Shown: positions 49,274-58,737 of the stretch, piece after piece
Numbering within the stretch: the first letter of the stretch is position 1
Layout of the letters: each line of letters opens with the position of its first letter
Source of the DNA: Novipirellula artificiosorum
Lineage (GTDB): Bacteria; Planctomycetota; Planctomycetia; Pirellulales; Pirellulaceae
Direction: 5' to 3'
NCBI RefSeq assembly: GCF_007860135.1
Contig: NZ_SJPV01000011.1
Coordinates: forward strand, 167,875-231,874
Length of the DNA: 64,000 nucleotides
Translations under genes and position numbers: made by a program
Notes under the pieces: model-generated
The model's input: the letters and a program-made list of their open reading frames with translations, nothing else
Databases searched by the model: none
What the model was told of the DNA's origin: nothing

Positions 49274-50341
49274 ATGTTACACCTCGCTTTGATGGCTCAG
49301 CAGATACCGAAATCAGCGATGCCGCTTTTGATTGGCGCCTTGGTCGTCTTTGGATTCTTGTTGGTGTTGCTGTTCGTCTTCGCGAACTACTTTGGTTTGT
49401 GGATTCAATCGCAATTGACGGGTTCGAACGTTTCGATCTTCAACCTGCTCGGCATGACGTTCCGAAAAGTGAATGCGCGCACGATTGTGCGAAGCAAGAT
49501 CATGGCAACGCAAGCGGGATTGGACGATCCGGAGATCAGCAGTGAGGCTTTGGAGGCTCACTATTTGGCCGGCGGCAATGTGCAGCAAGTCATTCGGGCC
49601 TTGGTTGCCGCTAAGAAAGCGAAGACGATTTCGTTGACGTTCCGTGAAGCAACGGCGATCGATCTTGCAGGTCGTGACGTGTTGGAGTCGGTGCAAACCA
49701 GTGTCTATCCCAAGGTGATCGATTGTCCCCCGCGAGGTTCGGTCAAACCATCGCTCGACGCCGTTGCAAAGGATGGGATTCAATTGAAGGTCAAGGCACG
49801 CGTGACGGTGCGAGCCAACTTGCAGCAGTTGATCGGTGGAGCGACCGAAGAAACGATTATTGCTCGCGTCGGTGAAGGGATCGTCAGTGCCATTGGTAGC
49901 GCGGCGGATCACAAGGCGGTCTTGGAGAACCCTGATGTCATCAGCAAGGCGGTTTTGGCGAAGCGGCTTGATTCGCAAACCGCTTTCGAAATCGTCTCGA
50001 TTGATATTGCCGACATTGATGTCGGAGCGAACATTGGTGCTCGTTTGCAAGCAGATCAAGCGGAAGCAGACACGCAGGTCGCCCGCGCTCGTGCCGAAGG
50101 AAAGCGTGCCTCGGCCGTCGCGGAAGAACAAGAAATGCAAGCAAAGATTGAAGAAAGCCGAGCTTCCTTGGTGTTGGCCCAAGCCTCGGTCCCCGAGGCA
50201 ATGGCGGAAGCGTTCCGCAGTGGCAATTTGCATATTCTTGACTACTACAAGTTGCAAAATGTGAGTGCGGATACGGAGATGCGGAAATCGATTGCTGGGA
50301 ACAGCCGCGGTACCGTTGAAACAAACTACGACAAAACTTAG
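49274..50341 (+). CDS. floA: Flotillin-like protein FloA
   Basis: A membrane scaffolding protein of the UPF0365/FloA family that organises lipid microdomains. It has an N-terminal membrane hairpin ([20 protein letters not shown]), an SPFH-type domain, and an Ala/Glu-rich flotillin coiled coil in the last third ([20 protein letters not shown]). Four candidate starts (49184, 49259, 49274, 49292) exist; 49274, with GGA 13 nt upstream, fits best, giving 355 residues. The partner NfeD genes are directly upstream, as expected. Confidence 0.93.
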   Translation: MLHLALMAQQIPKSAMPLLIGALVVFGFLLVLLFVFANYFGLWIQSQLTGSNVSIFNLLGMTFRKVNARTIVRSKIMATQAGLDDPEISSEALEAHYLAGGNVQQVIRALVAAKKAKTISLTFREATAIDLAGRDVLESVQTSVYPKVIDCPPRGSVKPSLDAVAKDGIQLKVKARVTVRANLQQLIGGATEETIIARVGEGIVSAIGSAADHKAVLENPDVISKAVLAKRLDSQTAFEIVSIDIADIDVGANIGARLQADQAEADTQVARARAEGKRASAVAEEQEMQAKIEESRASLVLAQASVPEAMAEAFRSGNLHILDYYKLQNVSADTEMRKSIAGNSRGTVETNYDKT

Positions 50342-50359
50342 TCCAAAAGGGGGGCCGCC

Positions 50360-50818
50360 ATGTCAGGCGACCTTGAAGATTTCCTGCGACGTGCGGCTCA
50401 GCGGCGGCAAAACAAGGCGGCGCAGCAGCCCCCAGAGGGCGCGGCTCAGCGGTCTGCGGCCCGACCCAAGCCCCAGTACAGCGATAGCCGAACCGAACGA
50501 CGCCCGCGTCCACCGCTTGATGAAGACGTCGTGGTTGCCGAGGTGGTCGAGGATGTCGATGCTCAGTGGAGAGGTCGGGCTCAAAAGGTGGAACAGGCAA
50601 AGCGAGCGGCGAAACTCGCCCAAGCCGAGGCAGCGAAGGAGTTGTCGAAGCTGAAAAAGAAAAAATCGACGTCGCGGATTCCTCCGCTGGAACCGCTTGC
50701 CCCGGTTGGAACGGGACACGCGATTGAGGACCTGTTGAACATGTTGCATCGCCCCGGGGGGATCCAGCAGGCGGTGCTGTTACGCGAGATCCTCGAACGC
50801 CCCGAACACCGCTGGTAG
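50360..50818 (+). CDS. Hypothetical Lys/Ala-rich protein after floA
   Basis: A 152-residue product beginning MSGDLEDFLRRAAQRR, 18 bp after floA on the same strand. The first 100 residues are low in hydrophobics, with a predicted coiled coil (KVEQAKRAAKLAQAEAAKEL). The C-terminal 35 residues are more conserved-looking (AIEDLLNMLHRPGGIQQAVLL). No known family. It is probably an accessory of the NfeD-FloA operon. Its start is supported by a good purine-rich AAAAGGGGGGCC stretch. Confidence 0.72.
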   Translation: MSGDLEDFLRRAAQRRQNKAAQQPPEGAAQRSAARPKPQYSDSRTERRPRPPLDEDVVVAEVVEDVDAQWRGRAQKVEQAKRAAKLAQAEAAKELSKLKKKKSTSRIPPLEPLAPVGTGHAIEDLLNMLHRPGGIQQAVLLREILERPEHRW

Positions 50819-50866
50819 GAGTGCGATCGGGGGATGGCCGTGGTGGTGGCCTGACGTCTCGGTGTT

Positions 50867-50970
50867 TAGAGCATTTCCATAAAACACGTAGGTCCGGTTC
50901 CCACCGGACTGCCTCGATTCGGCCGGTAGGAACCGGCCCTACATCCCATGTCAAATTTTGAAATGCTCTA
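50867..50970. repeat. 104-bp palindromic repeat element
   Basis: An 11-bp perfect terminal inverted repeat, TAGAGCATTTC at 50867-50877 and GAAATGCTCTA at 50960-50970, encloses a second stem: GTAGGTCCGGTTCCCACCGG pairs with the CCGGTAGGAACCGGCCCTAC block ending near 50942 (18 of 20). It lies between convergent genes and may serve as a bidirectional terminator. Confidence 0.8.
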
Positions 50971-51044
50971 GACGGATCGAAAAGTGGGCCGCGCGTTCTG
51001 ACCCCTGCTTCCTCCTCCGTCTACCCCGCTGCTTACTCGCAGGA

Positions 51045-51869
51045 TTAGGGCGAGTTCAGACGTTTCCGATAGGCAACCTCGAGCTTGTCTAAGAAGTCGA
51101 CCACTTTTTCATGCACTTCCTCCATCGCGCTGACGACCAAGACGTTGTCGATTGATTCGGCCGAGCACGATCCACCGAGCGTGTCCCACGTATCGGGCGT
51201 GACCGTCTTTTTCAGGACGTCAACGACCTTGTCACCTTTGTCGGCTAGCCCAGCGGGAAAGACATACGTTCGGAGAATAAGATTGTTCTCGGCGGCCTCT
51301 TGGGTCGTGATCATAAGCACTTCGTTTTTAACCACGTAGGTCAGGTCCAATTCGCGCAAGGCAAGCTTTAAAAGGCTGCGCAGCGAAACGTTTCGAAGCG
51401 ACAGGTTCACGGGGACGTCGGGCGTCAGTCCGATCTCCTCGAGCGCGCGGCGATCCAAGACGATCGGAACGTTGTGTTCGCGTGAGAGCCAAGCAGCCAT
51501 TTCTTCCAACGGCATTTCAACCGCTACCAAGGACGCATTTGCAGCCAACGTTTGTCGGATCTGATTCTCCAAGTCCGTAGAGGGATGCTGGTTCGGTGGT
51601 GCGGGGCGATCCGGTGCCGCGAAAGGATCCGCAGGATGAGCGTTTGGTTGAGCAAACGGGTCGCTGCTCCTATTGCCCGGATGCGGAGTCGTCCCCGCGC
51701 CAAATGGATCGTCCGCCATATCCGGCGGGGCGGCACCAAACGGATCTTGTTGGGGAGCGGAGCCGAATGGATCCGAGGATTGAGCAAACGGGTCTGATTG
51801 TTGAGCGACGGCAAAGACAGCCAACCATGAAGCAATACCGACAAAATGAGCAAAACGTAAGATAGACAT
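51045..51869 (-). CDS. Secreted protein with DPF repeats and STN-like domain
   Basis: A 274-residue product with a signal peptide (MSILRFAHFVGIASWLAVFA), then about 80 residues of DPFG/DPFA repeats, then a region resembling the secretin/TonB short N-terminal (STN) domain: FEITPDVPVNLSLRNVSLRS-type and LLKLALRELDLTYVVKNEVL. The rest recalls GspD/PilQ N-domains. It lacks a secretin C-terminus, so it cannot form a channel alone. It is convergent with the hypothetical gene after floA. Function unknown. Confidence 0.75.
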   Translation of the reverse strand: MSILRFAHFVGIASWLAVFAVAQQSDPFAQSSDPFGSAPQQDPFGAAPPDMADDPFGAGTTPHPGNRSSDPFAQPNAHPADPFAAPDRPAPPNQHPSTDLENQIRQTLAANASLVAVEMPLEEMAAWLSREHNVPIVLDRRALEEIGLTPDVPVNLSLRNVSLRSLLKLALRELDLTYVVKNEVLMITTQEAAENNLILRTYVFPAGLADKGDKVVDVLKKTVTPDTWDTLGGSCSAESIDNVLVVSAMEEVHEKVVDFLDKLEVAYRKRLNSP

Positions 51870-52090
51870 CGATTAATCCTTACCTAGAAGAGAAGAGCAG
51901 ACCGGAAAGCTATCAGTAACCACTGCTCCCAAGGTCCCATACGGACGGGGCGAAAGCAAGCGAATCGCCCCCTGCGTTTAAGTGATCCTTAGTGGATTGG
52001 GCTGGCCGCAGCTGCTATTCTATGGTGAGCTGAGCCTCAACCGGTGGATCTCCGTCGGTTCCTTCCCTCCTACCCCACTCGCTTTCCGCT

Positions 52091-53407
52091 ATGCCACGAA
52101 AACAAAAAAAACTGTTGAACAACGTTAATCGTCGCAGCTTTATCAAGACCACAACGGCCCTGTCGGTCGCAGCAGGCGTATGGAGTGAGTTACCGGCTGC
52201 GGAATCGGACTCAGCGAACGAAAAGTTGAAGGTGCTTTGTGTGGGGACGGCCAATCGTGCGGCAGAAGACGTGCGTGGTGTCCAGGGAGAAGAAATCATC
52301 GGCATCTGTGACGTCGATTCGAATTACCTCGATCGTGCAGCAAAGACATTTCCTGATGCGAACAAATACGCAGACTATCGCGAGATGATCTCGCAAGAAG
52401 CCGACAAAGCTGACGCGATCGTGATTGCGACGGCCGATCATAATCACGCACCTGCGGCGATTCGAGCGATCCACGCGGGTCTGCATTGCTACTGTGAAAA
52501 ACCGTTGACCCACACGGTTCAAGAAGCTCGGATCCTCACCGAGGCGGCTCGGGCAAGAGGTCTTGCAACGCAATTGGGAACGCAGATTCATGCCCAACCG
52601 AATTACCGCCGCGTCGTCGAGATGATTCAGGCCGGTACGATTGGCGATGTGAACGAGGTTCATGTTTGGGTGGGCAAAGGATGGGGCGGTGGCGACCGCC
52701 CAGCGGTGGGTCAGGAACCGCCAGCGAATTTGAATTGGGATTTATGGTTAGGCCCCGCGCCGGAACGTCCTTATGCGGCCGGTCGCTATCATCCGGCGCA
52801 GTGGCGACGATGGTGGGATTTTGGGCAAGGAACGCTCGGCGACATGGCATGTCATTACATGGATCTTCCCTTCTGGGCGCTCGACTTGAAGTACCCAATC
52901 GCGTGTGAGGCCGAGGGTCCTGAAGTTCATCCGGAAACGTGTCCGATGGGATTGACGGTCCGCTACAAGTTCCCAGCCCGTGGTTCCAAACCAGCCGTCG
53001 ACTTGACTTGGTATGACGGCGACCGCACTCCTCGTGAAGTGGCCGGTGAGCGCGTTCCCGGCAGCGGCGTCATGTTCATCGGTTCGGAAGGCAATCTGTA
53101 TGCGGATTACTCGAACTACAAACTGTTTCCAATCGATAAGTTCGTCGGTTTTGTCCCTCCCGAAAAAACGATCCCCGATTCGATCGGCCACCATGCCGAG
53201 TGGATCAAAGCGTGCAAGGATGGATCGCCGACGACTTGCAACTTTGACTATTCTGGGCCGTTGACCGAAGCGGTCTTGTTGGGGAATGTCGCCTATCGAA
53301 CGGGCAAGTCGTTGGATTGGGATGCGACCCAGCTTAAAGCGACCAATTGTCCCGAAGCGGACATGTATTTAGCGAAAGAATACCGGCCTGGCTGGGAAGT
53401 GGCTTAG
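52091..53407 (+). CDS. Gfo/Idh/MocA oxidoreductase, Tat-exported
   Basis: A 438-residue dehydrogenase-like protein. The N-terminus carries a twin-arginine motif (NRRSFIKTTTALSVAAGVW), so it is probably exported folded. The Rossmann motif is VLCVGTANRA, and EKPLTHTVQEARIL plus the dimerisation domain follow. Members act on sugars or related compounds with NAD(P). Planctomycetes have many exported forms, generally of unknown substrate. Not in an obvious operon; the next gene starts about 80 bp later. Confidence 0.9.
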   Translation: MPRKQKKLLNNVNRRSFIKTTTALSVAAGVWSELPAAESDSANEKLKVLCVGTANRAAEDVRGVQGEEIIGICDVDSNYLDRAAKTFPDANKYADYREMISQEADKADAIVIATADHNHAPAAIRAIHAGLHCYCEKPLTHTVQEARILTEAARARGLATQLGTQIHAQPNYRRVVEMIQAGTIGDVNEVHVWVGKGWGGGDRPAVGQEPPANLNWDLWLGPAPERPYAAGRYHPAQWRRWWDFGQGTLGDMACHYMDLPFWALDLKYPIACEAEGPEVHPETCPMGLTVRYKFPARGSKPAVDLTWYDGDRTPREVAGERVPGSGVMFIGSEGNLYADYSNYKLFPIDKFVGFVPPEKTIPDSIGHHAEWIKACKDGSPTTCNFDYSGPLTEAVLLGNVAYRTGKSLDWDATQLKATNCPEADMYLAKEYRPGWEVA

Positions 53408-53484
53408 GGGCAGCGTCCGTGGCAGCGAAGTCGGTTCGGCTTCGAGTTTTGGCAGTGGGTCGCTTTTTCGACTGTTTTGCTACA

Positions 53485-54732
53485 ATGGCCTCGGTCTCTC
53501 CTTTCGTTCCGCCGCTTCTAAAGAAACGCATGTTGCTCTGTTCGCTGCTTGTTCGACGCTTGCTCACTCTGCTTGCCGTGCTTGGCATTGGCCTTGCATG
53601 CGATTCACTCGTTTCGGAGGGGATGGCCGCCGACGAAAGGGTGCCTGCTGCGCAGGTGTCCGGCATCAGTCAGAAACAGCTCGGACAAGTGCGCCAATGG
53701 ATTGAGCAACTTGGCGCCGATGAATTTGCGGTTCGTGAACGTGCGGCGTCCCAATTGGTCGAAGTGGGATTGCCCGTCTTGCCTTTGCTTCGTGAAGCGT
53801 TTGCGGAGACCCGAGACCCAGAAAAACGTCTCCGTGCTGAACAATTGATGCGTCAGTTGAAAGCGGGCGACTTGCAGATCAAGATCGACCGGTTCTTGGC
53901 AGGAAACGAGGTGTCGTTTCAAGGCTGGGAACAAACGCAAGGGGTGATGGGCGATTCGCTCGGTGTCCGTCAGCTGTTTGTGGAGCTGATGGTCGCACAT
54001 CCCGAGGTTGCCATGTCGTTGGCAGGGACACCACGCGACCAGTATGTCGCGATGGAGGTGGCCGTGGGGCGAGTTGAAACGCGAATGCACGAACAATTGA
54101 AAGCTCCGACTCGGGCGGATGCAATCGCTTTGCTGTTGCCTGCGAGGGATCCCAAGGTGCCGGTTAGCGAAGCCGTGGAAGGCTTGATGTTGACGGTGCT
54201 GAATCAGGCCGCTGCAAACATGCTGCATAAGGATGTTCAAGTGGGTGGCCCGTTTGATGAGGTGGTGGCAGATTGGATCAATCGCAGCAGTGTCAACAAT
54301 CGAGCGGAAGTGCTCTTTTTTGCTCAAGAATGGCGTTTGGCACGGGTGCTTCCCCTTGCGCGTCAGACCTTGTCGGAAGCCTCGGCAGTTCAATCCCTGG
54401 GGATCGCAATGCAGTACATTGCTGTCTTCGGCAGTCCCCAGGATGGCGAGCTTGTGGCGCCCTTCTTGGAAGATTCCCGGGTGCTCAGCGAGCAGGGCGG
54501 GTATGGAGTCGATCCGGTCGAAACCCATTTACAAGACGTGGCAATGGCAACGATTGCGATGCTCAACAAAGTTAAGCTCGATGCGATTGGATTCGAAGGT
54601 GCCACTCCACATCCGCTGCGAGGTTTTGTCTTTGAAGAAATCGGCTTTGCTGCCTCCAAATCGCTGAAACGAAACGAGATCCGCCAACGCGTCAAGAAAC
54701 GACTCGAAGGTGATTTGCCCTCCGAGCAGTAG
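53485..54732 (+). CDS. Exported helical-repeat protein
   Basis: A protein of about 415 residues with an N-terminal hydrophobic segment that may be a signal peptide (RRLLTLLAVLGIGLACDSLV). I use ATG at 53485; 53530 is another ATG in frame, giving MLLCSLLVRRL. The mature part is Leu/Ala-rich, predicted all-helical, and includes HEAT-like stretches such as FAVRERAASQLVEVGLPVLP. Planctomycetes have many such exported HEAT proteins. Function unknown. Confidence 0.72.
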   Translation: MASVSPFVPPLLKKRMLLCSLLVRRLLTLLAVLGIGLACDSLVSEGMAADERVPAAQVSGISQKQLGQVRQWIEQLGADEFAVRERAASQLVEVGLPVLPLLREAFAETRDPEKRLRAEQLMRQLKAGDLQIKIDRFLAGNEVSFQGWEQTQGVMGDSLGVRQLFVELMVAHPEVAMSLAGTPRDQYVAMEVAVGRVETRMHEQLKAPTRADAIALLLPARDPKVPVSEAVEGLMLTVLNQAAANMLHKDVQVGGPFDEVVADWINRSSVNNRAEVLFFAQEWRLARVLPLARQTLSEASAVQSLGIAMQYIAVFGSPQDGELVAPFLEDSRVLSEQGGYGVDPVETHLQDVAMATIAMLNKVKLDAIGFEGATPHPLRGFVFEEIGFAASKSLKRNEIRQRVKKRLEGDLPSEQ

Positions 54733-54780
54733 CTCGCAAATCGCAGCTTCGCCGCACGGCGGCCATGTCTCTGCCAAACA

Positions 54781-57240
54781 CTACGGTGTTTGCCATTGAA
54801 TATCACCCTTGCGTTGACGCGCTTCCCATTTCTTGATCGCTTGCGCTCGCCGCAGCGAACTATCTTGTTCTGGGCGATAGCCCAAGGTGGCCCCGTCAGT
54901 GATGCGACGCAGGTTTTCGAGTGCCAGAGCGCGAACCGCCATCGAGGGAGAATCCAAGCTCGCGACCAGTTCGGCATCTCCTCCTTCACTCAGCTGCTTC
55001 GGTGAATAGCCCACTAACAACTGATACAGTGCCCTTGCATTTGCCGAATCCATTCGACTCATCGAATCGCGAACCCTTTCGGCCGACTCGGGGTCATGAT
55101 CAATGACCTTGGTGAGCGCTTGATAGTGGTCGATCCAATACAATCGCTGCTCTGGGTTATTCAACATTCCGTCACCCCCGAAAAACACATCTGCTCGGCC
55201 TAAGGACAAGAGTGTCCGTGCTGCCAAGGCACCGACTTCCGCACGGCGAAACATGGTCGCTTCCAAGAGTGAAAGCTCAGCGGGTTGACCCTCAACCATC
55301 AAGCTGAGCAAAGCGTCTCGCGCCGATGATTCCAAGCTTCGGTCGTTTGGATCGGGAGTGAGAATCCAATCGGGCATCGTTTCCGCCGTCGAGGTGACAG
55401 CGGGTTCGATCCCTCGTTTGATCCATCGCTGTCCGGTGGTTAACGACGTCGACTCTGCAGCCAACTGAATCTCGGCTTCTCCTTGCGGCACGAGCACCCC
55501 GATGGTAGTCAGATGGTTCTCAGGAACACTCGGGTCGAATCCCGGAGCACGAAATACGGCGACGGACAAGGCAACGAGTGTTTCGATACTGGGGAAAGTG
55601 ATTGACATTTGCGATTCATCGACAACGATCTCTGCCGTGGATCCCGCCTTGGTGGCTTCTAAGAGGACGCGGCCTTGCAGCAGGTGCAAAACCGTCTGTT
55701 CCTCACCACCGCCGGTCCATTTCACCCGCGCCGGACCGATCATCGTCACCGCGACATCGGCTGTCGAATCAATCCGGCACCGATACGTTGGTGAACAAAC
55801 CACGTTCTGGCCTGGTCCCACCACGTCACTGCGATTTAGCGGGGTCGGTGTCTCCGCCTCGTCGAGGACAAAGACAAGTCCCGAGTCACTATTGACAACC
55901 GCGATGCCCAGCTTTTCCTCGGCGGGAGGCTCCGCTGGTACCGTATCGGTTGCGGTTTCAGGCTGCTCCTCCGCGCTGTTGTCTAACACGATTTCTTCGG
56001 ATGCGGGTTTTTCCATCTCGACGGTTGGCGGAATGGGCGGCGCGTTGGCATCACTCGAATCGGTCTGCTCTGAAACGCTCGAATCAGCCACTGCCGATGG
56101 TGATGTCTTTGCCTGGTCGACGTCTTCCATCACCACCGCGGATTCTTGATCTGGCCCAGCTGATGCATCAAGATCCGCTTGAGGTGTTGGCATCGGTAAT
56201 TCCTCCGCATCCGGCAGTGCCGCCACGTCGGATGGATCCGATGGGGTTTCAGGCTTGATTTCTTTCGCCGGTTGCCCCACGGGAACCATCGGCGGAGAGT
56301 CTTTGGCGCTGACTTCGATTTCAGCCGTCGTTGAGCTGCTGGCGGAATCGGTCTTGCTCGGTTGGACGCCTGAGGCACCATCGTCGGTCGAGGGGGAATC
56401 AACCGTGTCGTTGTTCTGCGCTAGTTTTCCACGGTCAAGCAAGGGCTCAAAGATCTGCACCAGAGCAAATAGCAGCAGCCCAGCGAGGGCCAGCGACACC
56501 AGCCATGGTGCGATACGGCTCGTGCGGATGGACCCGCCGTAAAGTTGAGCCGCCTCGAGTGCCGAACGGGGGCGGCTTCCGGCTAAGCTTCCCGCCCGCA
56601 CGGCATCAGACGCAGCCGCTTCATCGGATTGGCGGATTCGGGTCGGAGCATCTGCCACTCCGGAGTCGCCTGGGCCAACCGGTTGAACCGCATCGGGACG
56701 TTGCCCGGCGTCAAGCGTTTCCGACGAATCGGCACCTGCCGCGCCCGGTTGGAGGGAAGCGTCTAATCCCGCCAAGTCATGCACCGCACCGTCGGGATCG
56801 ACACTGGGTAGCGTCACCGACGAAAAACTTCCTGCCGCGGCGATGTCCGCGATTTCGCGATCGGGCAGCGTGTAAATCCGCTTCCGCAACTCGGGGCTGA
56901 CCTCCGCTGTTTTCCCCAAAACCATCGTCAAAATTTGGTGGCAGGCCGCAGCTTCTGCTAGCTGGGTGTCGGATTCCAGGCAAGCCCGCTCGATCTCGGC
57001 CACCTGTTCGGCCGGCAAGGTGCTGTCTAAGAACTCACTGATCGCGTTCGCTTCTTCAACCGGTCCTGCTGCATCGGGGGCCGGTGCTCCGAGATCGCCG
57101 CGGGATACCGAGGTTCGAATTCGCTGAACCAATTGCCCGGCGAAACCACTTTCGGCCACCTTGGTCCGCAGGGTCTCGGCATCAGCAGGATCAAGGGTAT
57201 TGTCAAGATAGGCCAGCAGCGTACGGAGTGTCAGTCGCAT
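54781..57240 (-). CDS. FecR-like membrane protein
   Basis: An 819-residue protein. The cytoplasmic N-terminus (MRLTLRTLLAYLDNTLDPAD) resembles anti-sigma proteins. One membrane helix lies at about 244-266; a 170-residue acidic Pro/Ser/Thr-rich linker follows (about 275-445). The FecR-like domain comes next (about 445-640), then a helical C-terminal domain. This layout suggests a sensor that controls an ECF sigma factor, possibly the one at the window's right edge. It lies downstream of the pilin genes on the same strand with a 167-bp gap, so it may have its own promoter. Family name given by resemblance only. Confidence 0.78.
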   Translation of the reverse strand: MRLTLRTLLAYLDNTLDPADAETLRTKVAESGFAGQLVQRIRTSVSRGDLGAPAPDAAGPVEEANAISEFLDSTLPAEQVAEIERACLESDTQLAEAAACHQILTMVLGKTAEVSPELRKRIYTLPDREIADIAAAGSFSSVTLPSVDPDGAVHDLAGLDASLQPGAAGADSSETLDAGQRPDAVQPVGPGDSGVADAPTRIRQSDEAAASDAVRAGSLAGSRPRSALEAAQLYGGSIRTSRIAPWLVSLALAGLLLFALVQIFEPLLDRGKLAQNNDTVDSPSTDDGASGVQPSKTDSASSSTTAEIEVSAKDSPPMVPVGQPAKEIKPETPSDPSDVAALPDAEELPMPTPQADLDASAGPDQESAVVMEDVDQAKTSPSAVADSSVSEQTDSSDANAPPIPPTVEMEKPASEEIVLDNSAEEQPETATDTVPAEPPAEEKLGIAVVNSDSGLVFVLDEAETPTPLNRSDVVGPGQNVVCSPTYRCRIDSTADVAVTMIGPARVKWTGGGEEQTVLHLLQGRVLLEATKAGSTAEIVVDESQMSITFPSIETLVALSVAVFRAPGFDPSVPENHLTTIGVLVPQGEAEIQLAAESTSLTTGQRWIKRGIEPAVTSTAETMPDWILTPDPNDRSLESSARDALLSLMVEGQPAELSLLEATMFRRAEVGALAARTLLSLGRADVFFGGDGMLNNPEQRLYWIDHYQALTKVIDHDPESAERVRDSMSRMDSANARALYQLLVGYSPKQLSEGGDAELVASLDSPSMAVRALALENLRRITDGATLGYRPEQDSSLRRAQAIKKWEARQRKGDIQWQTP

Positions 57241-57407
57241 TGTGGATGTCTAAAAACAGGAACAGGGAGGTATTTAGGAGTCGTTCACTGCTTTAATTGT
57301 GGCGCGACAGGGTACTGTCCGTTCAGAAAAACCGGAAAATTTACCGAGCCGCATTCGATGCGTGCCCACCGGTCTCTCCGCGTGGGGCTGGTGGGTGTCA
57401 TGCACTG

Positions 57408-58286
57408 CTACCAAAACCCGCGTTTCAACAGCTCTCCGTCGGCTCGGTTCCCCAATTGCCGAAACAACTCGGTATCAATCGTTTGGGTCAGAAAACGGAC
57501 GGAACCATCGGCGAAGGCAAAATTGCCACCGCCGATGTGACAGCTTGCAAACCCGCCGACTTTTAACGATCCCGTTTCAAAGCCTTTGACGACACCGGCT
57601 TCCACTTGGTCGCTGCCACCGATGGGGGAGCCGGTATTGCGAAGTGACGCTCGCGTGCCTGAGGCCCATCCAAGCGACTCATACGCGGGGAGCATTTCAC
57701 CGACCAAAATGGTCTGCGAACTGCCATCCAAAATATCCGAATAGCGAATCCGGCTGTTCAGAAATAAGAGTCCGTTGTTATCCTCGTCGATCGGGGTTTC
57801 GGTGGAATGATGGCAACCGGCGTAGTCACTCAGCCCGACATGTGCCATTCCTTCACCCGGTTCTGCCGCCACCTTGACTCCGATATCCACCCACGGGCTC
57901 GATGGACACCGATACGTTGGTATCTGCAACGCTCGAACCGGGGCATTGACCGAAGCATAAACCCCCGCCTTTTGATCAAACCGTTTGTAGGCGGCTGTTT
58001 GTTCAAGGAAAGGCAAGATTTGAAGGGTCCAACTGACGTGCGTCCCGATCGGTTCGTTACGGATCGGTCCCGTATCATTGGTGACTCCCGACGGCAAGCG
58101 TTCATGGCTAAATTCATGATTGTGCATGGCCAATCCAATCTGAACGCTGTTGTTCAGACAGCTCGAGCGGCGAGCTGCTTCGCGAGCCGCTTGGACGGCT
58201 GGTAACAGCAACCCAACCAATACGCCAATGATCGCGATCACGACTAACAACTCGACCAAAGTAAATGCCAAAGGGGCACGTCTCAT
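57408..58286 (-). CDS. DUF1559 pilin-like protein
   Basis: A 292-residue protein of the large planctomycete DUF1559 family. The type IV pilin-like N-terminus is AFTLVELLVVIAIIGVLVGL with the processing site before F and Glu5 present, followed by the family's LLPAVQAAREAARR. The C-terminal part has the H-X9-DG pattern (CHIGGGNFAFADGSVRF). I prefer the ATG at 58286 (MRRAPLAFTL) to that at 58310, which overlaps the upstream gene; both are plausible. Its place at the end of a pseudopilin operon is unusual for these often solitary genes. Confidence 0.88.
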   Translation of the reverse strand: MRRAPLAFTLVELLVVIAIIGVLVGLLLPAVQAAREAARRSSCLNNSVQIGLAMHNHEFSHERLPSGVTNDTGPIRNEPIGTHVSWTLQILPFLEQTAAYKRFDQKAGVYASVNAPVRALQIPTYRCPSSPWVDIGVKVAAEPGEGMAHVGLSDYAGCHHSTETPIDEDNNGLLFLNSRIRYSDILDGSSQTILVGEMLPAYESLGWASGTRASLRNTGSPIGGSDQVEAGVVKGFETGSLKVGGFASCHIGGGNFAFADGSVRFLTQTIDTELFRQLGNRADGELLKRGFW

Positions 58287-58293
58287 TCTTTCT

Positions 58294-58737
58294 CTATTCG
58301 GACTTTGCATCTTTGGATGACTCCAGTTTTGGGGATGCGGACAAGGTAAAGGTGTGACTTCGCTGAGTTCGGCTGGCTTGTGGCGTAAAACGATCGTCCG
58401 ATGCGGCGGACAACCTGGCCGTGACGTGAACCCGGTAATCCTCGGACGTTTCCGTAGGGTCGACGACGATTTCCGCTTCAGCGATGGGCCATCGTTCGGT
58501 GAGCTCTGTGGCAATCCAAGTTTCGCCTCGGTACTCGGGTGATTGTTCCATCCGGCGAACCGCTCGGTGGACAGCTGCATCGAGCAGCCATTCCGTTTGC
58601 AACATCTGCTTGCGCATTTGCAACTCTCGTTGTGCCACTCTCGCAGAGCGAACCGCTGCCACCGCCAAACTGGTGGAAACAAGCAAGCAAACCATCGCAG
58701 CGATCAGGAAAGAGCCCTTGGGGGAAGACGATCTCAT
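58294..58737 (-). CDS. GspK-like minor pseudopilin
   Basis: A 147-residue product with a hydrophobic N-terminus after a short basic leader (SFLIAAMVCLLVSTSLAV). The position-5 Glu of normal pilins is absent, as in GspK tip pseudopilins. The start overlaps the previous gene's stop (ATGA). The remainder is predicted beta-rich and shows no strong family match. Name by gene order and N-terminus only. Confidence 0.72.
   Translation of the reverse strand: MRSSSPKGSFLIAAMVCLLVSTSLAVAAVRSARVAQRELQMRKQMLQTEWLLDAAVHRAVRRMEQSPEYRGETWIATELTERWPIAEAEIVVDPTETSEDYRVHVTARLSAASDDRFTPQASRTQRSHTFTLSASPKLESSKDAKSE

Noticed and set aside
49313-50257. A 314-codon minus-strand frame opposite floA
   Set aside because: FloA is clearly coded on the plus strand with its conserved coiled coil. 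The opposite frame shows no domain.
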